Positions 44,976 to 56,362 of a stretch of 64,000 nucleotides of DNA are shown here, piece by piece. A model generated the notes under the pieces. The model made no database searches, was not told where the DNA came from, and worked only from the letters and a program-made list of their open reading frames with translations. A program made the translations under genes and the position numbers. How positions within the stretch are numbered: the stretch's first letter is position 1; every line of letters starts with the position of its first letter. Source of the DNA: Fallopia convolvulus. Lineage: Eukaryota > Streptophyta > Magnoliopsida > Caryophyllales > Polygonaceae. The stretch spans positions 30,614,679 through 30,678,678 of the forward strand of contig OZ024719.1 in the NCBI GenBank assembly GCA_964016875.1, read 5' to 3'.

Positions 44976-45517
44976 AGCACATTGAAAACGAAGTTTATTC
45001 CTTTTGATTTGGACAAATGTACAAGTTTAGAAGTTTAAACTTACACCGCCTCTTAAATTTTGCCCTATGTAAATATAAATAATTTATTAATATTTTTAAT
45101 AATACGTCGGAAATATCAAAAGCAGCTTCAATTAAAGTTACTCTCATACCCTTAATTAATATTTAAAATAATATATATTTTCCCTTAAATATGAAATTCT
45201 CTACGTCACCTAAAACCAAAAGCTTGTCTTCCTCCATGGATGGGAATCTAAGACTAGTCCTAATCATCTACTGCTTCTTAAACTACAAATGTTGTGCCAC
45301 TACTAATACTATGATACATGTTTCTATTTAAAAAATTTATTCCTTCTATAACCTCTCTCATCAACAGACCTTTCCTCTCTCTTCTATGCATCTCTCCTTT
45401 TTTAGTTACTCATCTTCTTCTTCTTCCCTCGAAATACTTCATTTAGTAGCATAATAGAATAGTTCAATAATTTTTTTAATAGAGCGGATTTTTCTCAAAA
45501 TTTTTATGGGCTTGTAT
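44976..45517. other. Spacer, no feature recognised
   Basis: AT-rich DNA with CT-rich stretches (45360-45430); no ORF or repeat that I can support. Confidence 0.5.
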
Positions 45518-45866
45518 TGTAACACCCCGACTTCCGTCGAGGCGCTACTAGGGAATAGACCTTACAAGGTACTATTTATTAGGTTGACAACTACACTGTA
45601 GGACCTTACAACTCGGGCACGACGAGAAAAACATAATAAAATATCCAACCTTTATTTAATAAAACTTAGAAAAATGTAATTATGCATGAATCCCCGAAAA
45701 TTATAAATAATCAAATACGTCATAACGCCTACTGAAACTGAACTATCTGATCCAAAAGACAATAACTGAAACAAAATACCACTTTGTCTAACAAATATTA
45801 AAATCAATATTCTAACTAATATAAATAACTAATATAAACCAATCCCACTATGACACGCGCTCTCTA
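45518..45866 (-). mobile_element. LTR fragment of the 2.6-kb-LTR Ty3/gypsy element (copy 1)
   Basis: This 349-bp stretch matches 46557-46906 almost perfectly (I see three substitutions and one indel in the parts compared). It starts TGTAACACCCCGACTTCCGT, which on the minus strand is the LTR 3' end CGGGGTGTTACA. Similarity stops abruptly after CGCGCTCTCTA, so only the last 349 bp of the LTR is present. Confidence 0.85.
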
Positions 45867-46537
45867 GTGTGGTCTAGGCTAACTTCCTAGATCCTCATAG
45901 TGTGGTTCAGCCGTGTCATCTCCTTGGCCTTATCATATAAATCATTTCCTTATAATTGCTTCAAGTAAGTGGGATCAGTCGTGAATAACTACATTCTCTT
46001 TTGTCCTCCATTTCGAACTCCATGCTAATCTTCTTAAGTTGGATGTTCGGATCTTCCTAAAACGAGCAACATCCTTTCTTCAACTGACGTTCCTAGTTGA
46101 AGTTCGATCACTTCTAATCTAATAACTTATATGCCTAGGTTAAATTTGCTCCAGCTTGCTCCATTGTCTTCTATGTCGACCACTCTGCCTTCCTCTTGCA
46201 CTAGATTCAACTACTCGATGACCAGTATTACGAAACTCCATGAGACCATAACACAACACTTCAATCCTACTCTTGTTACTTCCTCACACTTCTCAAATAA
46301 TTCTAACACTACGAACGAGATTAACTTCTATCAAACTTACACTTAGAATTAGAAGGTTAAAAGTAATAAACTACCAGAGGTCCTTCAGCTGATGGTGGCG
46401 GAGTCATGACGTGTCACCTACCCCCTATATGCAACATGCCTACCCCACTTAAAACATTTTGAAAACACCGACCGGTTTTAGTTTTTAGTTGGACCTCGGG
46501 TACACTCGTTGGTCAGTTCCATGTGCCCTGTTGTCAA
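45867..46537 (-). mobile_element. Leader and decayed gag start of the Ty3/gypsy element
   Basis: On the minus strand this follows the primer-binding site. It contains an ATG with MTPPPSAEG (near 46412) that soon meets stops. No gag or pol domain is recognisable in the remaining 400 bp, which end at the LTR fragment, so most of the interior was deleted. Confidence 0.5.
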
Positions 46538-46553
46538 CCTGGCTCTGATACCA
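46538..46553 (-). other. Primer-binding site, initiator tRNA-Met type
   Basis: Minus-strand TGGTATCAGAGCCAGG, complementary to the 3' end of initiator methionyl tRNA, three bases after the LTR end (46557). This is the standard priming site of Ty3/gypsy and Ty1/copia elements in plants. Confidence 0.85.
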
Positions 46554-46556
46554 ATT

Positions 46557-49150
46557 TGTAACACCCCGACTTCCGTCGAGGCGCTACTAGGGAATAGACC
46601 TTACAAGGTACTATTTATTAGGTTGACAACTTCACTGTAGGACCTTACAACTCGGGCACGACGAGAAAAACATAATAAAATATCCAACCTTTATTTAATA
46701 AAACTTAGAAAAATGTAATTATGCATGAATCCCCGAAAATTATAAATAATCAAATACGTCATAACGCCTACTGAAACTGAACTATCTGATCCAAAAGACA
46801 ATAACTGAAACAAAATACCACTCTGTCTAACAAATATTAAAAATCAATATTCTAACTAATATAAATAACTAATATAAACCAATCCCACTATGACACGCGC
46901 TCTCTACCGCTCCGGCCCGCCATCTTGCCTCGGTTCCTGCACGGCTCCCTGATTCATACCTGGAACTGAAAAATGTTCCCCGAAGGGTCAGCGTCTAATC
47001 TACCAAGCTATAAAGAATATGGAAACTGTAGAACGCTTTGAAATCATTTCTCTAAAATCAGCATACAAATCCACAACCGCAATCATAACTCTAGAGGCCA
47101 ATACCTAAATTAATTATGTCAGTCACAACAGTCACATACGCATTTGCAATCACAGTCACACAACAATGCAATTCTTCCTTTGTCCACAATCCGTCTTCCA
47201 AGGCGCTCATCACCACGCCGAGTGCAGAGGCAGGCCCTCCCACTCCACTTCCCAATCTCCCTTCAAACTCCGGGCTAAGCCTCCACTGGAGCGCTTGCCA
47301 AAAACACACAGATAATAATTTTCGTTTGAAGGGGTACGATTTTCCCAGTCACACGGGTCAAAGTAGCCAACTCTTCCTCAACACCAGCTACAATGGGCCG
47401 TGTCGGAAACGGTACCAACACAGAGAAAACGTTCCAAAATAATTTCCGATAAAATACATTTAAAATCATTAATGCACACAACACACAAGGAGTTCAAAAC
47501 AATTTAAAAGGTATTCGGGACTAGTTCCCAAAACCCGTCCTACAATATCGATACGCAATCTAACAAGGGAGAATAGAACCGAGCAAGTCGAAAAACGAAT
47601 TACCTCGAACTAGGATTCCTTTGAAGAAGTCGGAATTAAGAGCGTAGGCAAAAACGACTTCCTAAGAGAAATATTAATGTGACAACAATGATTAGGTCCA
47701 ACCCAACTTCTTCTAACGAGGTATATGAAACAAACAACTCTTATTTTACGATTCTGACCTAAAGCGTGACCCAAACATTAACTAAACTAACCTATATACA
47801 TGAAATAAAAGCTAGGAACTACACAAACACATAATATTCTATGCTACTATATAACACGTAACACTAACTTATAATAAATACTACTATCTCCCATCTTATT
47901 CCACTAATTACGAACGAGTTTATTTTAATATAATCAAACCACACCCTATTACTATATTTATAGAACTTACCTATCAACCTACTAATTACCAATAATCTAC
48001 GCCACACAATTCAACCAAAGCAAACCACCACATTAAATAATGAAAGCCGGCCCAATCTCTCTACTTAAGCAAACCACCGAACTGGCCCAAGTTCAACCGT
48101 CTCCCATACCCAAAATTACAACGAATCACACCCTTTGACTATTCCACGTGGGGCCAGCCTATATTTCTTCTTCGACTTCTAACTTGCAACTTGAGATCGC
48201 AAAAGCTCGGCATCGGCGTTCATTCAACTTTGTTTTTCTAAGCCAACTACCACCACTCAACTTTCTTAACTAGTTCATCATCCCCTCTCCTAAACCGTTT
48301 GGCTGACCGGCCCTAGGCGAACGCCCGGATCCGGTGCACCAGCCCGCATCACCGGTGAAAGTGAACTCGCGTTCCACCGACGTTTTCTCGGCATGACTTG
48401 ATTCCAACAAAGCGATGACGCTCGCTCAGTCTAGACCACCCTAACTGTTGAAACCAGGGAGGAAGGCAAAGGAAATACATCTACATACCGTGACTATTCG
48501 ATCGGCAATCGGCAACTCCGACGACTAGCGAGTGCTCGTTCTGCTTACGCCCCTACAAACGGAGGAGGAGCAAGGTTGTTCGGGTTTAAGAAAAGGGAAC
48601 GAAATGAAAATTGAGAAAAGAAAACAGAGCTTCCACGACACCGGAGAAGATGAACAGGGGAGTCGGTAGCCTTACCGGAGATTACGTTCTTCACCGAGCA
48701 CCACCGAAAAATCCCTAGCGGGGACGGACACCAACGAAGCGAGTTCGTCCTGGTGTTCCTGAGGGTGTTTGTTTTTCTCAAACCCAAGGTTATAGTTTGA
48801 TTGAACGTAAATACGTAATTGGTTTGGACTTAAGGAGATACAATGAGAAAATCCGTTTGGATAGAAATAATCAGGATAGATTTTTATTGTTTAGATGTGA
48901 TGTTCGGTTAGTATCCGAACTCTAGGAATCAGATTAGATGGCATAAAATATAGGGTGAGGGTTTCAATAAATAAAACTAACGTATATAAATATATATATA
49001 TATAAGATATCAACGTATATATATATAAGGTATTAAGGAATTGATCTAACTAAATAATTGTATCGAATTAAAGGCTATCTTATTTCGACTACTTGTAGTC
49101 CGAGAAATTTACTTTTCCACTCTAGACGGAAACGGAATGCGAATATTACA
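46557..49150 (-). mobile_element. Full LTR (about 2.6 kb) of a Ty3/gypsy element
   Basis: On the minus strand the LTR starts TGTAATATTCGC at 49150, directly after a polypurine stretch (AAGGGGGGTAGTA), and ends CGGGGTGTTACA at 46557, directly before a primer-binding site; the ends are the inverted pair TGTAA/TTACA. Pol coding relics lie upstream (49109-50480), so it is the 3' LTR for them, while the primer-binding site on its other side makes it a 5' LTR too. Long LTRs of this type with such ends suggest a Tekay/Del-like chromovirus. Short GC-rich open frames inside are not credible genes. Confidence 0.7.
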
Positions 49151-50480
49151 TACTACCCCCCTTAAGTAAGTTTCGTCCCGAAACTTTATAGAAAGGAAAC
49201 TATATATCGAGGTTTCACAAACCTCTCCCCCTAAAAAGGGGTTCGTCCTCGAACCAAAATTTGCCGAAAAAAAAAACATAGATAACGCTAAACAACTAAG
49301 ATATGTATTACAACAACCAATCAACCAACTAGTCAAGTCATATGTGGGAAGAAATTAAAACTCACGCAAACAAACATCTATATTGTACTCTCACTCACTA
49401 CTAGTTCTTCCCCACAAACACGGGAGACTACACGCGGGTACAACTTTGTGTAACTCTTGCTCATCCTAGACTCGGTTTTCCAACTGGCCTCCTCGACTCC
49501 TCGTCGAGACCACTAAATCAGCACAAGGGGTATTTTCTTATTCCGTACCATCTTCATCCGCCAATCTAGAATCTTCAACGGCTGCTCTCAGAAGTTTTGA
49601 TCTGGATCCACCTCCAACTTCTCATAATTAATTCTATGACTAAGATCCGTGACATACGATCTGAGCTACAAAATATGGAAAAGGGGATGAATTCCGTCCA
49701 AAACTTATGGCAACGCTATCCTATAGGCGATGTCGCCCACTCTCTCGACTATCTCGGGCAGACCAATATTGTTGGGACTCAACATCCCTTTCACCCCGAA
49801 TTTCTTGACCTTGCGTGTTGGCGATACCCTCAACAAAACATGTGCCCCACCTCGAACTCTAGCGGTTGACACCTCTTGTCTGCCTAGGAGTTCTGGCAAC
49901 CCTTTGCTTCTAACATGCGTTCACAGATCAAAGCTACCTTCCCAACAATCTCCTAAATTATTTGAGGCATCTGAGCATCTCTCGTACCATATTTGATAGA
50001 TCATCCAACGTAAAGGTGTCACGCCTCTCCGCACATACAAGGCCTCGTGAGGTGGCAACTTAGATGCGGAACACTAACAACTATAGTATGCAAACTCTAC
50101 TAATCTTCGAGCACCTTGACCAATTTCCTTCCCAATTCAGAACAACTGTTCTAAGCACTTCCTCCAACACTTGATTCGACTAGTCACCCACCATATGTCT
50201 CCAAAATATATATCCACTAGTCGTTTATTAACCATCTTTAACTGATTTGGTAGGCGAACTCCTTAATATGGTTCCAAGTAAGGACATCCATGTGACATCA
50301 CTTCCTTAAACGTCATCCTCCATTGGCACGCCTCCTATTTTAGCTCTAAAATGGAGGCAATTTCTACTTTCCACCCATTCGTGGTGAGTCATCTCGTGCC
50401 TAACTAGCATGAAATATTTCACTGTGCACCAGACTTCTAATAATAGAATTTAATAGTCTCACCTAAGCTTTCATGCCTCT
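49100..50480 (-). pseudogene. Decayed Ty3/gypsy integrase and polyprotein tail
   Basis: Minus-strand readings, in order: QVLEEVLRTVVLNWEGNW (integrase core end), then after breaks RCQPLEFEVGHMF, VSPTRKVKKFGVKGMLSP, IGLPEIVERVGDIAYRIALP (the GPY/F-type C-terminal module), EKLEVDPDQNF, EEASWKTESRM (tail after integrase), and finally FGSRTNPFLGG and KFRDETYLRG near the polypurine tract. Several stops and frameshifts make it dead. Reverse transcriptase and RNase H are not recognisable. It is antisense to TOR. Confidence 0.65.
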
Positions 50481-51261
50481 TACTTGTTAATGTAAGAAAG
50501 TCTACTACTCAACATGAGTATCTTACAAAAAAAAATCCCCTATCCTTTGGTCTTGGTCTTACTGGCCGTAATCAACCTTGTATGTTTAAAATTTCCATTG
50601 TCGTGACTCACAGTTCTTTAATTTTTGTCTTAACACCCTCTTTTATCCTTCAGAAAGTCAAAAGAATGTCTTACCATTAGAGAATCTTCACCACCAAACA
50701 CGCTAGTATTTTAACTACGTTCTCCACCACGATATCTCTTAATTTATAATTCAAATTCCGCCTCTATATTGCATTGGTCTATTGGACATAACAGTCACCA
50801 CACTAAAAGATAACGAACTTCCAACTCCTATGATCACACACACTTAAGCCCTCCTAGTTACTCCAGCTTTAACTTACACTAACTAGAGAAGTGTTTTTAT
50901 CCCACCAAATGCGAGACGATTAAACAGTCTCTTTCTATCATGTACAAACTTCGGAGGATCATTAGCATTTGTGTAAACCACAAGATCTCTTGGCAACCAT
51001 CTTGTTTTCTTAAAAACTATTTCATAACATCTCAGGCTAGAAAATTTCTATACAACTTATCAATGGTATTTCGTGAGTCTCAAAAGCTTCACACTTTCGT
51101 TAATGCTCTACCAATACACCTATCATGTTGACACCCCAGTTTTCCTTCGACAACCTTTACTTCCTCGACCAAGATTACTCATTCCCCATAGAGGTCTTAG
51201 CTACCAAATCAAATTCATGAGCATCTACAAAACTGGCATAACTGAATTCATGACCAAGATT
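50481..51261. other. Further decayed sequence, probably gypsy pol; nothing identifiable
   Basis: Lies between the integrase relic and the abrupt start of the Athila-type LTR at 51262. Translations in all frames are full of stops, and I could not identify a domain. Confidence 0.4.
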
Positions 51262-52063
51262 ACCCAAGATCAAGGAGATCTACTCCATATAGCAAACAAA
51301 GAAAGCAAACAAATCACAAAGCAAAGCAATCAACATCATTAATCTCAAACCAAAGCCAAATTTCATTCACAAATCAAAAGCAATCCACAAACTCCAATCC
51401 AAGGTTTCCAAATCCACAAAATCAAAACAAGGCAAAGCTAATCTATCAACCAAACCTATCAAATCTCCTTCTCCTATGCCGATTCCCTCTCTTCTCCTTC
51501 TCCTCTCCTTCCTCCTTGCTCTCCAAGTATCCTCTTGAGAGTTTTTGAGATTTGGTTAGTTGCTAAGTGTGTGGGAACCTCCTCCACTTAGAAGATAAGA
51601 GAGCCTTAATAGATGAGGGGCAAAAGTGGTAGTTTACAATTTCGTGGCTCGGAGCCCAATCCAGCCAGCGACCGACTCGGACCGACACGGAGCACCTCGG
51701 GCCCGACTTACTGGGCAAGTCGGTCCGAGGTCGAAAAATCATCTCGGGTCCGGCGTTGGTTCTAACTCGATCCGGACCTCGTTCCACCTTCTTCTGGTTG
51801 GCTTTTCTCTTGTTCTTCTTCATGGCTTGCTCCTCTCTTTCCCTCTTAAGCTTGGGCCTTGCTCCATGTTCCGATTCTCCTTCAAAACGACCCTTGATCC
51901 ATGCCAAAACACCTACAAAACACATAAAACGCGCATAGTCTCCGAATCTCATAGAAATATGGGAACTAAGCTAAAAAGGAACAAAACACACAAGAAAAGG
52001 GGAAAAAGAAACATATTTACAAAGGGAATCATATATAAAACACCACCAAATAAAGAGACATCA
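51262..52063 (-). mobile_element. 3' LTR of the Athila-type element, truncated
   Basis: 802 bp match 59992-60793 with about 15 small differences by eye (about 98% identity). The right edge, AGAGACATCA at 52063, is the true LTR start on the minus strand (TGATGTCTC), preceded by GTATGGGGTATTT. The last 605 bp of the LTR are missing on the left: similarity stops at ACCCAAGATC (51262), and the sequence to the left is unrelated. A 129-codon frame in element orientation is open in both copies. Confidence 0.85.
51678..51727 (-). repeat. LTR module: 10-bp palindrome inside 9-bp inverted arms (GGGCCC type), copy 1
   Basis: CGGACCGAC (51678-51686), 10 nt, TCGGGCCCGA (51697-51706), 12 nt, GTCGGTCCG (51719-51727). 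Arms are exact reverse complements. Same architecture as 6284-6331. Confidence 0.9.
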
Positions 52064-53817
52064 AAATACCCCATACTTAAACTTGCTTGTCCTCAAGCAA
52101 TAACAATGTAAGCAAGACCGAAACATAATCTTCAAGTAAAGCCTCGTATGAAAACACATTTAAGCACAAGTGATTGATATTCAAGCAAGATTACATCATC
52201 ACACATGATTAAGTGTTCCAAGGAATAGAGTCAATGCAACTAAGCCTCACTTTAGGGATATGTGAATGTGTATCACTCATCATGTGTATGGGTATAGTAA
52301 TGAACACTCAAGCTCAAAAATCATGCAAGTAAGGACTTTACTATTGAAGCTAATATCACCAAATCCTCCACCTAGAGATGCCTAATACAAAGTACACAAA
52401 GAATTCAAACTTGGCTCAATGGAGGTCCTCAAAGAGGTTCCATTCGGCCGGGTTGTAATGGGGCTTTTGGTATTTCTCAAGGTGGGAATTATTTGGTCTT
52501 GTGGTGCTTATAATGGGGATTGAACAACCTAAACTCGCACCAACTTCACCAAAATTCCACAATCAATTTCACACTCATCCAAAAGACTTAACATTTTTCC
52601 TCTCAACCCAAAATTTCACTTAACATTCCACTTCATCTTTGCTCTTAGGCTTTTTGTTGGATTTTCCACACTTTCTACACTGGACCGACTTTCTTATGAC
52701 ATCGGGCTCGATGTGGTGTGTAACTCGGTCGGACCCTTTTTCTTCACTTAAGCTCTTTACCTTCATTCCACTTTCCATTTCCAACATTTTCTTTCTTTCT
52801 TTCTTTCTTTTTTTTTTCATTTTCTTTTTGCACAACAAAGATGCACTACCCACATGATTCATAACACCATTCTTTGCCCTTAAACCAAAGAGAATCTCAA
52901 CTCTTCAAATACAATCCAAACCTCTCTTCTAAAGTCCAATCCTATAAGGGTCAAGTCATATAAGGCTAGAAATAATATTTTTGAGGAGTTTCAAACAAAG
53001 GCCTAGGCTAAAACGGGGCTACAAACAAAGGATTCACTTCATGGTAGGATATAGAACATTTATGTGACTAAAAGAACAAAGTTCAAAATCAATGTGACAA
53101 TGCTAGGACAAATCTCATGACGGTCTTGGAAAATAGATAAACACCGCAATAGCAAGTTTTACTAAGCATGCATGAGCTAATCACACAAGAAACATGAGGG
53201 ATATGCAAATATGAACAAGCATCCCTAAAATGGCCAAAAATCAATCTCACAAGGGTCACTCATACTTAGTTTCATAAGAACTCATCCTAGAACTCACATG
53301 TTTAATAAAACAAGCAAGATATCATGATCACATCAAAAGCAACATCTTTTTAGAGGCTAAACCATCCAAAAATATGCAAAGGAATTTACATGCTCACATC
53401 ATCATTAGCTTTCATTTGGACATCTAAGATGGGAATTTCTAGTCCAAAAACTACAAAACACAAAATCTTTTTGTTGTTTTCAACACAATTTTTCAGATTT
53501 TTATGGATTTTTGCAAAAATTTCTCTATACAAAACCAAAAACAAAGACTCATCCATTCAAAACCAAATCAATCATCCATGTCATTCATCAAACCACAAAC
53601 CAAGAAACAAACATCCCAAACACAAACTAGAAACCGAAAACCAAATATCCTCAAAATAACAAACACACACAAGCAAGTGAAATCATGAGCACACTTACCC
53701 CCACCCCATACTTAAAATTTTGATGTCCCCATCAAACAAGGAAACCAAAACTTAAAAGCAAGAGAGAAGAGTACAAAGAGCTCACAATTTCTTTATTCTT
53801 CAATGGCATGTCTAGAA
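52064..53817 (-). other. 3' untranslated region of the Athila-type element
   Basis: Noncoding DNA between ORF1 and the 3' LTR on the minus strand. It contains ATAAGTATGGGGTGGGGG-like DNA near 53700 and GCTTGAGGACAAGCAAG before the LTR (near 52090), both also in the left-hand element, a (TTTC)n tract near 52790, and one module copy at 52682-52733 (GGACCGACTTTC, TCGGGCTCGA, CTCGGTCGGACC). Short frames on either strand are not credible. Confidence 0.65.
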
Positions 53818-55635
53818 TCACTCGAAGGGGTTGTCATGCCTATATCCTCTTTGGAGTCTCGCTTGCCGCTCCCTCTCGTACACTTGCTCTTGGTAGAAGT
53901 CTTGTGGTGGTGGTTGGAGTTGAGGATCCAGGCGCGTCCATTGGTCCTCAAGGGAAGGGAAGTTCCCGCTCATCCATGTGTTGAAGCTATCTTGGACCCG
54001 CCACCTTTGGTCCTCCACCTCTCTAAGCTCATCCACCTCTCGCCTAGTGTAGCCGAGGGCTCGGTTCATCTCTTCTTGGCTAGCTTGGAAAGCACCTTGT
54101 TGTTGAAGCAATTGTTGTTGTTGTTGGTACATGTATTGTTGTTGAAGATTCACTTGATGGACCTCTTGAAGAACATTCTCTTGTTGAAGTTGAAGATGGG
54201 CCATTTGGTTGGCCAAGAAGGACATGTCCACCGTTTGTTGTCGCTCGGGAAACACCATTCCCGGACCATACCATTGGGCGTAGCCTTCATAACCGCCACC
54301 TTGAGCTTGTTCTTGCCTTGCACCACTCCCCTCTCCATGATCATAGTGCCTCGGGACCTCATCACCATAAAAGGCACCGGACCGACTTTGATGGAAGTCG
54401 GGCCCGATGTCATGTGTACCTCGGTCCACCAATGTTGGAGCTTGGTGCGTGGCTCGGAGGTTGGCCATCAAGCCTTGGAAGCGCTCATCTTCTTCATTTT
54501 CCCCACGAGGTGCAAACACAAAGTTATCTTGGTCGGAATCCGGTGAAGATGAAGTGGAGGTAAACCGAATGTGTTGAGGTTGTTGTCGCCGCCCCTCTCT
54601 TGCACCTTCGGGGTCACCAAATGAGTGTGGCTTGCCGGCCCACACTTGGTACCAATTGTGATACCGAGAAAGATCATAGAGGTTGGGCACCAACCGGATG
54701 GACACACCATCATAGCTCGAGTGAGGGGCCAAAGAAGTCATGTAAACTTTCTCCTTGATGATGTTGGCCTTTTTGAAATACTTCATGTTCATATACTCAA
54801 CACCATTCGGAGCCGGAGAATACTTGTTAATGTCGACTCCTAGACGCACGGCTAGCCTTGCTATCATCCCGCCGAAATAGATCCAAGAGGAGCTTTGGAA
54901 GTCTCGCACCATCTTGACCCTCTCCCATGCAAGGTTCATGGGCTTATCGGTGTGGAAGAGCATCTCATGTAGCAACATAATCTCTTCCTTCATCGGCTTG
55001 TTCAACTCATGACGAGCATAGATTGCACATCCCAAAACTCGCACCATGACCCGAAAAAGAGGGCTAGCAATCTCGGTTGTGGTGGCGCCCTTTCTCATCT
55101 CGCTCTTCCCGGCCACATGCCCCCACACTTGGTTCACCTTCTTGTTGTCGACGTCGGTCTCTTCTTTTGGACATGGAAACCCGAAGTCGGTAGCCAAGTC
55201 CCTAAGAGAGAGATTGTGGTCCTCATTGCCCAATTGGAAGGTGATCGCCCCTTCCTCATCCTCCATATTATCATAAGTGCATTCAAAAGTGGCCATGAAT
55301 TCCGAGGTGAGGGCGGGATAGTGGGTGTTGTCCCACCTTAGCATCCCATTGAGACCGATGTGGGAGTAGCACCTTGGAAGAGCTTGATCCATGCCCATCT
55401 TCTTCACGGTTTCCCAATCAAGCCACCTTGTGTGATGCTCAAGCGCCATATACCTTGCATAACTCTCAACTTGCTCATCATCCTCCAAGTAAGCATCATC
55501 CAACTTTGGCTCTTTTCTTGACTTCTTGGACTTCTTCTTCGGCCTTTCCGCATGAGATGATGAAGCTCTAGTCTCCATGGTACCGGATTTGAAGAGTATT
55601 GGACTTTTAAGCAAACAATCTACTTTAGAACTCAA
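53818..55635 (-). CDS. Athila-type ORF1-like protein, 605 codons, intact
   Basis: An intact frame for a protein of the plant ATHILA ORF-1 family, which in this lineage lies downstream of pol; its function is unknown (env-like, nucleic-acid-binding and capsid-related roles have been discussed). Residues 25-45 are Lys-rich (PKKKSKKSRKEPK). The conserved body (about 60-330) has RWLDWETVKKMG, CYSHIGLNGMLRW, ITFQLGNEDHNLSLRDLA and WIYFGGMIARLAVRLG. Residues about 470-545 are Gln-rich and probably coiled-coil. The C-terminus has RERQARLQRGYRHDNPFE. An alternative start is METRASSS at 55578. Residues near 405-425 (RGTHDIGPDFHQSRSG) are encoded by a copy of the dispersed palindrome module (54378-54427). 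No stop or frameshift is seen, in keeping with a young insertion. Confidence 0.7.
   Translation of the reverse strand: MSSKVDCLLKSPILFKSGTMETRASSSHAERPKKKSKKSRKEPKLDDAYLEDDEQVESYARYMALEHHTRWLDWETVKKMGMDQALPRCYSHIGLNGMLRWDNTHYPALTSEFMATFECTYDNMEDEEGAITFQLGNEDHNLSLRDLATDFGFPCPKEETDVDNKKVNQVWGHVAGKSEMRKGATTTEIASPLFRVMVRVLGCAIYARHELNKPMKEEIMLLHEMLFHTDKPMNLAWERVKMVRDFQSSSWIYFGGMIARLAVRLGVDINKYSPAPNGVEYMNMKYFKKANIIKEKVYMTSLAPHSSYDGVSIRLVPNLYDLSRYHNWYQVWAGKPHSFGDPEGAREGRRQQPQHIRFTSTSSSPDSDQDNFVFAPRGENEEDERFQGLMANLRATHQAPTLVDRGTHDIGPDFHQSRSGAFYGDEVPRHYDHGEGSGARQEQAQGGGYEGYAQWYGPGMVFPERQQTVDMSFLANQMAHLQLQQENVLQEVHQVNLQQQYMYQQQQQLLQQQGAFQASQEEMNRALGYTRREVDELREVEDQRWRVQDSFNTWMSGNFPSLEDQWTRLDPQLQPPPQDFYQEQVYERERQARLQRGYRHDNPFE
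54378..54427 (-). repeat. Module copy inside the ORF1 coding sequence
   Basis: CGGACCGAC (54378-54386), 11 nt, TCGGGCCCGA (54398-54407), 13 nt, TCGGTCC (54421-54427). Same arms and centre as in the LTR, here in frame and translated. Confidence 0.85.
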
Positions 55636-56362
55636 ACTTTCTCAACCTAGATCGAGATGGGGGATGAAGAACGAGATTGAACTCAAAATTTCTCTTTGGA
55701 ATCGGGCTAGGGAGGCCTTTTTGTGATTGGATCGAGATGAAGAAAGGGAGAGATGTGTGGATCGAGTATGGTGAGAGGGGGGGGGGGGCGATTTTGAGAG
55801 TGTGAGGGAGATGGGTTGTATTTTGGGAATGGTGGTTAATATGAAGATGGTAGGTAGGTGGGGGATGGCATTTAATGGGGGAAAGGGACAAATTAGGTCA
55901 AAGGGCAAAAATGGCATTCCACCCAGTCCGATCGGGTCTGACCGACGTCGTGGACCGACGTCCCTGTGTCGGGCCCGACTTACCTGGGCTCGATGTGGGG
56001 TGTTCGGGTCACCAATTTTACTCCATCCTCTTGCAACTTCTTTCTCCATATTTCCATTTATTTTTTTATTTTTTTTTACCTCAAATCCTACGCAACCTTG
56101 AAGAATACACAACACCAAAAATCCACAAAACATTAGATGGAGATTGGTTAGAGAAAAGCTAGGCTAAATTAAGAAAAATCAAACTAAAATTACGAAAAGA
56201 AAGCTACTAGCTCGGGTTGCCTCCCGAGAAGCGCTCGTTTAGAGTCACTAGCTTGACTTCCTAACCTCAATCTCATGGCGGGTGAAACACGGTGAATTGC
56301 TCGCCATTGTTGTGCCCATTCCCATTGCCCTCATACCCATAAAACCACCAACGATGGTCTAT
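55636..56362 (-). other. Spacer between protease ORF and ORF1, with the pol deletion scar
   Basis: On the minus strand, the motif GCGCTTCTCGGGAGGCAACC (about 56213-56232) is the conserved sequence that follows integrase in Athila/Tat elements, so the missing reverse transcriptase, RNase H and integrase were removed just upstream of it. A poly-G/C run (55780-55789) and one module (GGACCGAC at 55952, TCGGGCCCGA at 55969-55978) occur here. The open frame at 55642-56133 is not conserved-looking. Confidence 0.55.

Noticed and set aside
47091..48787. Short frames in the 2.6-kb LTR
   Set aside because: GC-rich composition, no similarity, and interrupted in the related copy at 60794-61731.
51626..52111. 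161-codon + strand frame in the LTR
   Set aside because: Antisense to the element; also open at 60355-60768 only because the LTRs are almost identical.
53803..54546. 247-codon + strand frame
   Set aside because: Antisense shadow of the ORF1-like gene.
55642..56133. 163-codon minus-strand frame
   Set aside because: In the spacer before ORF1; low-complexity Pro/Ser/Leu with no similarity and no recognisable start context.
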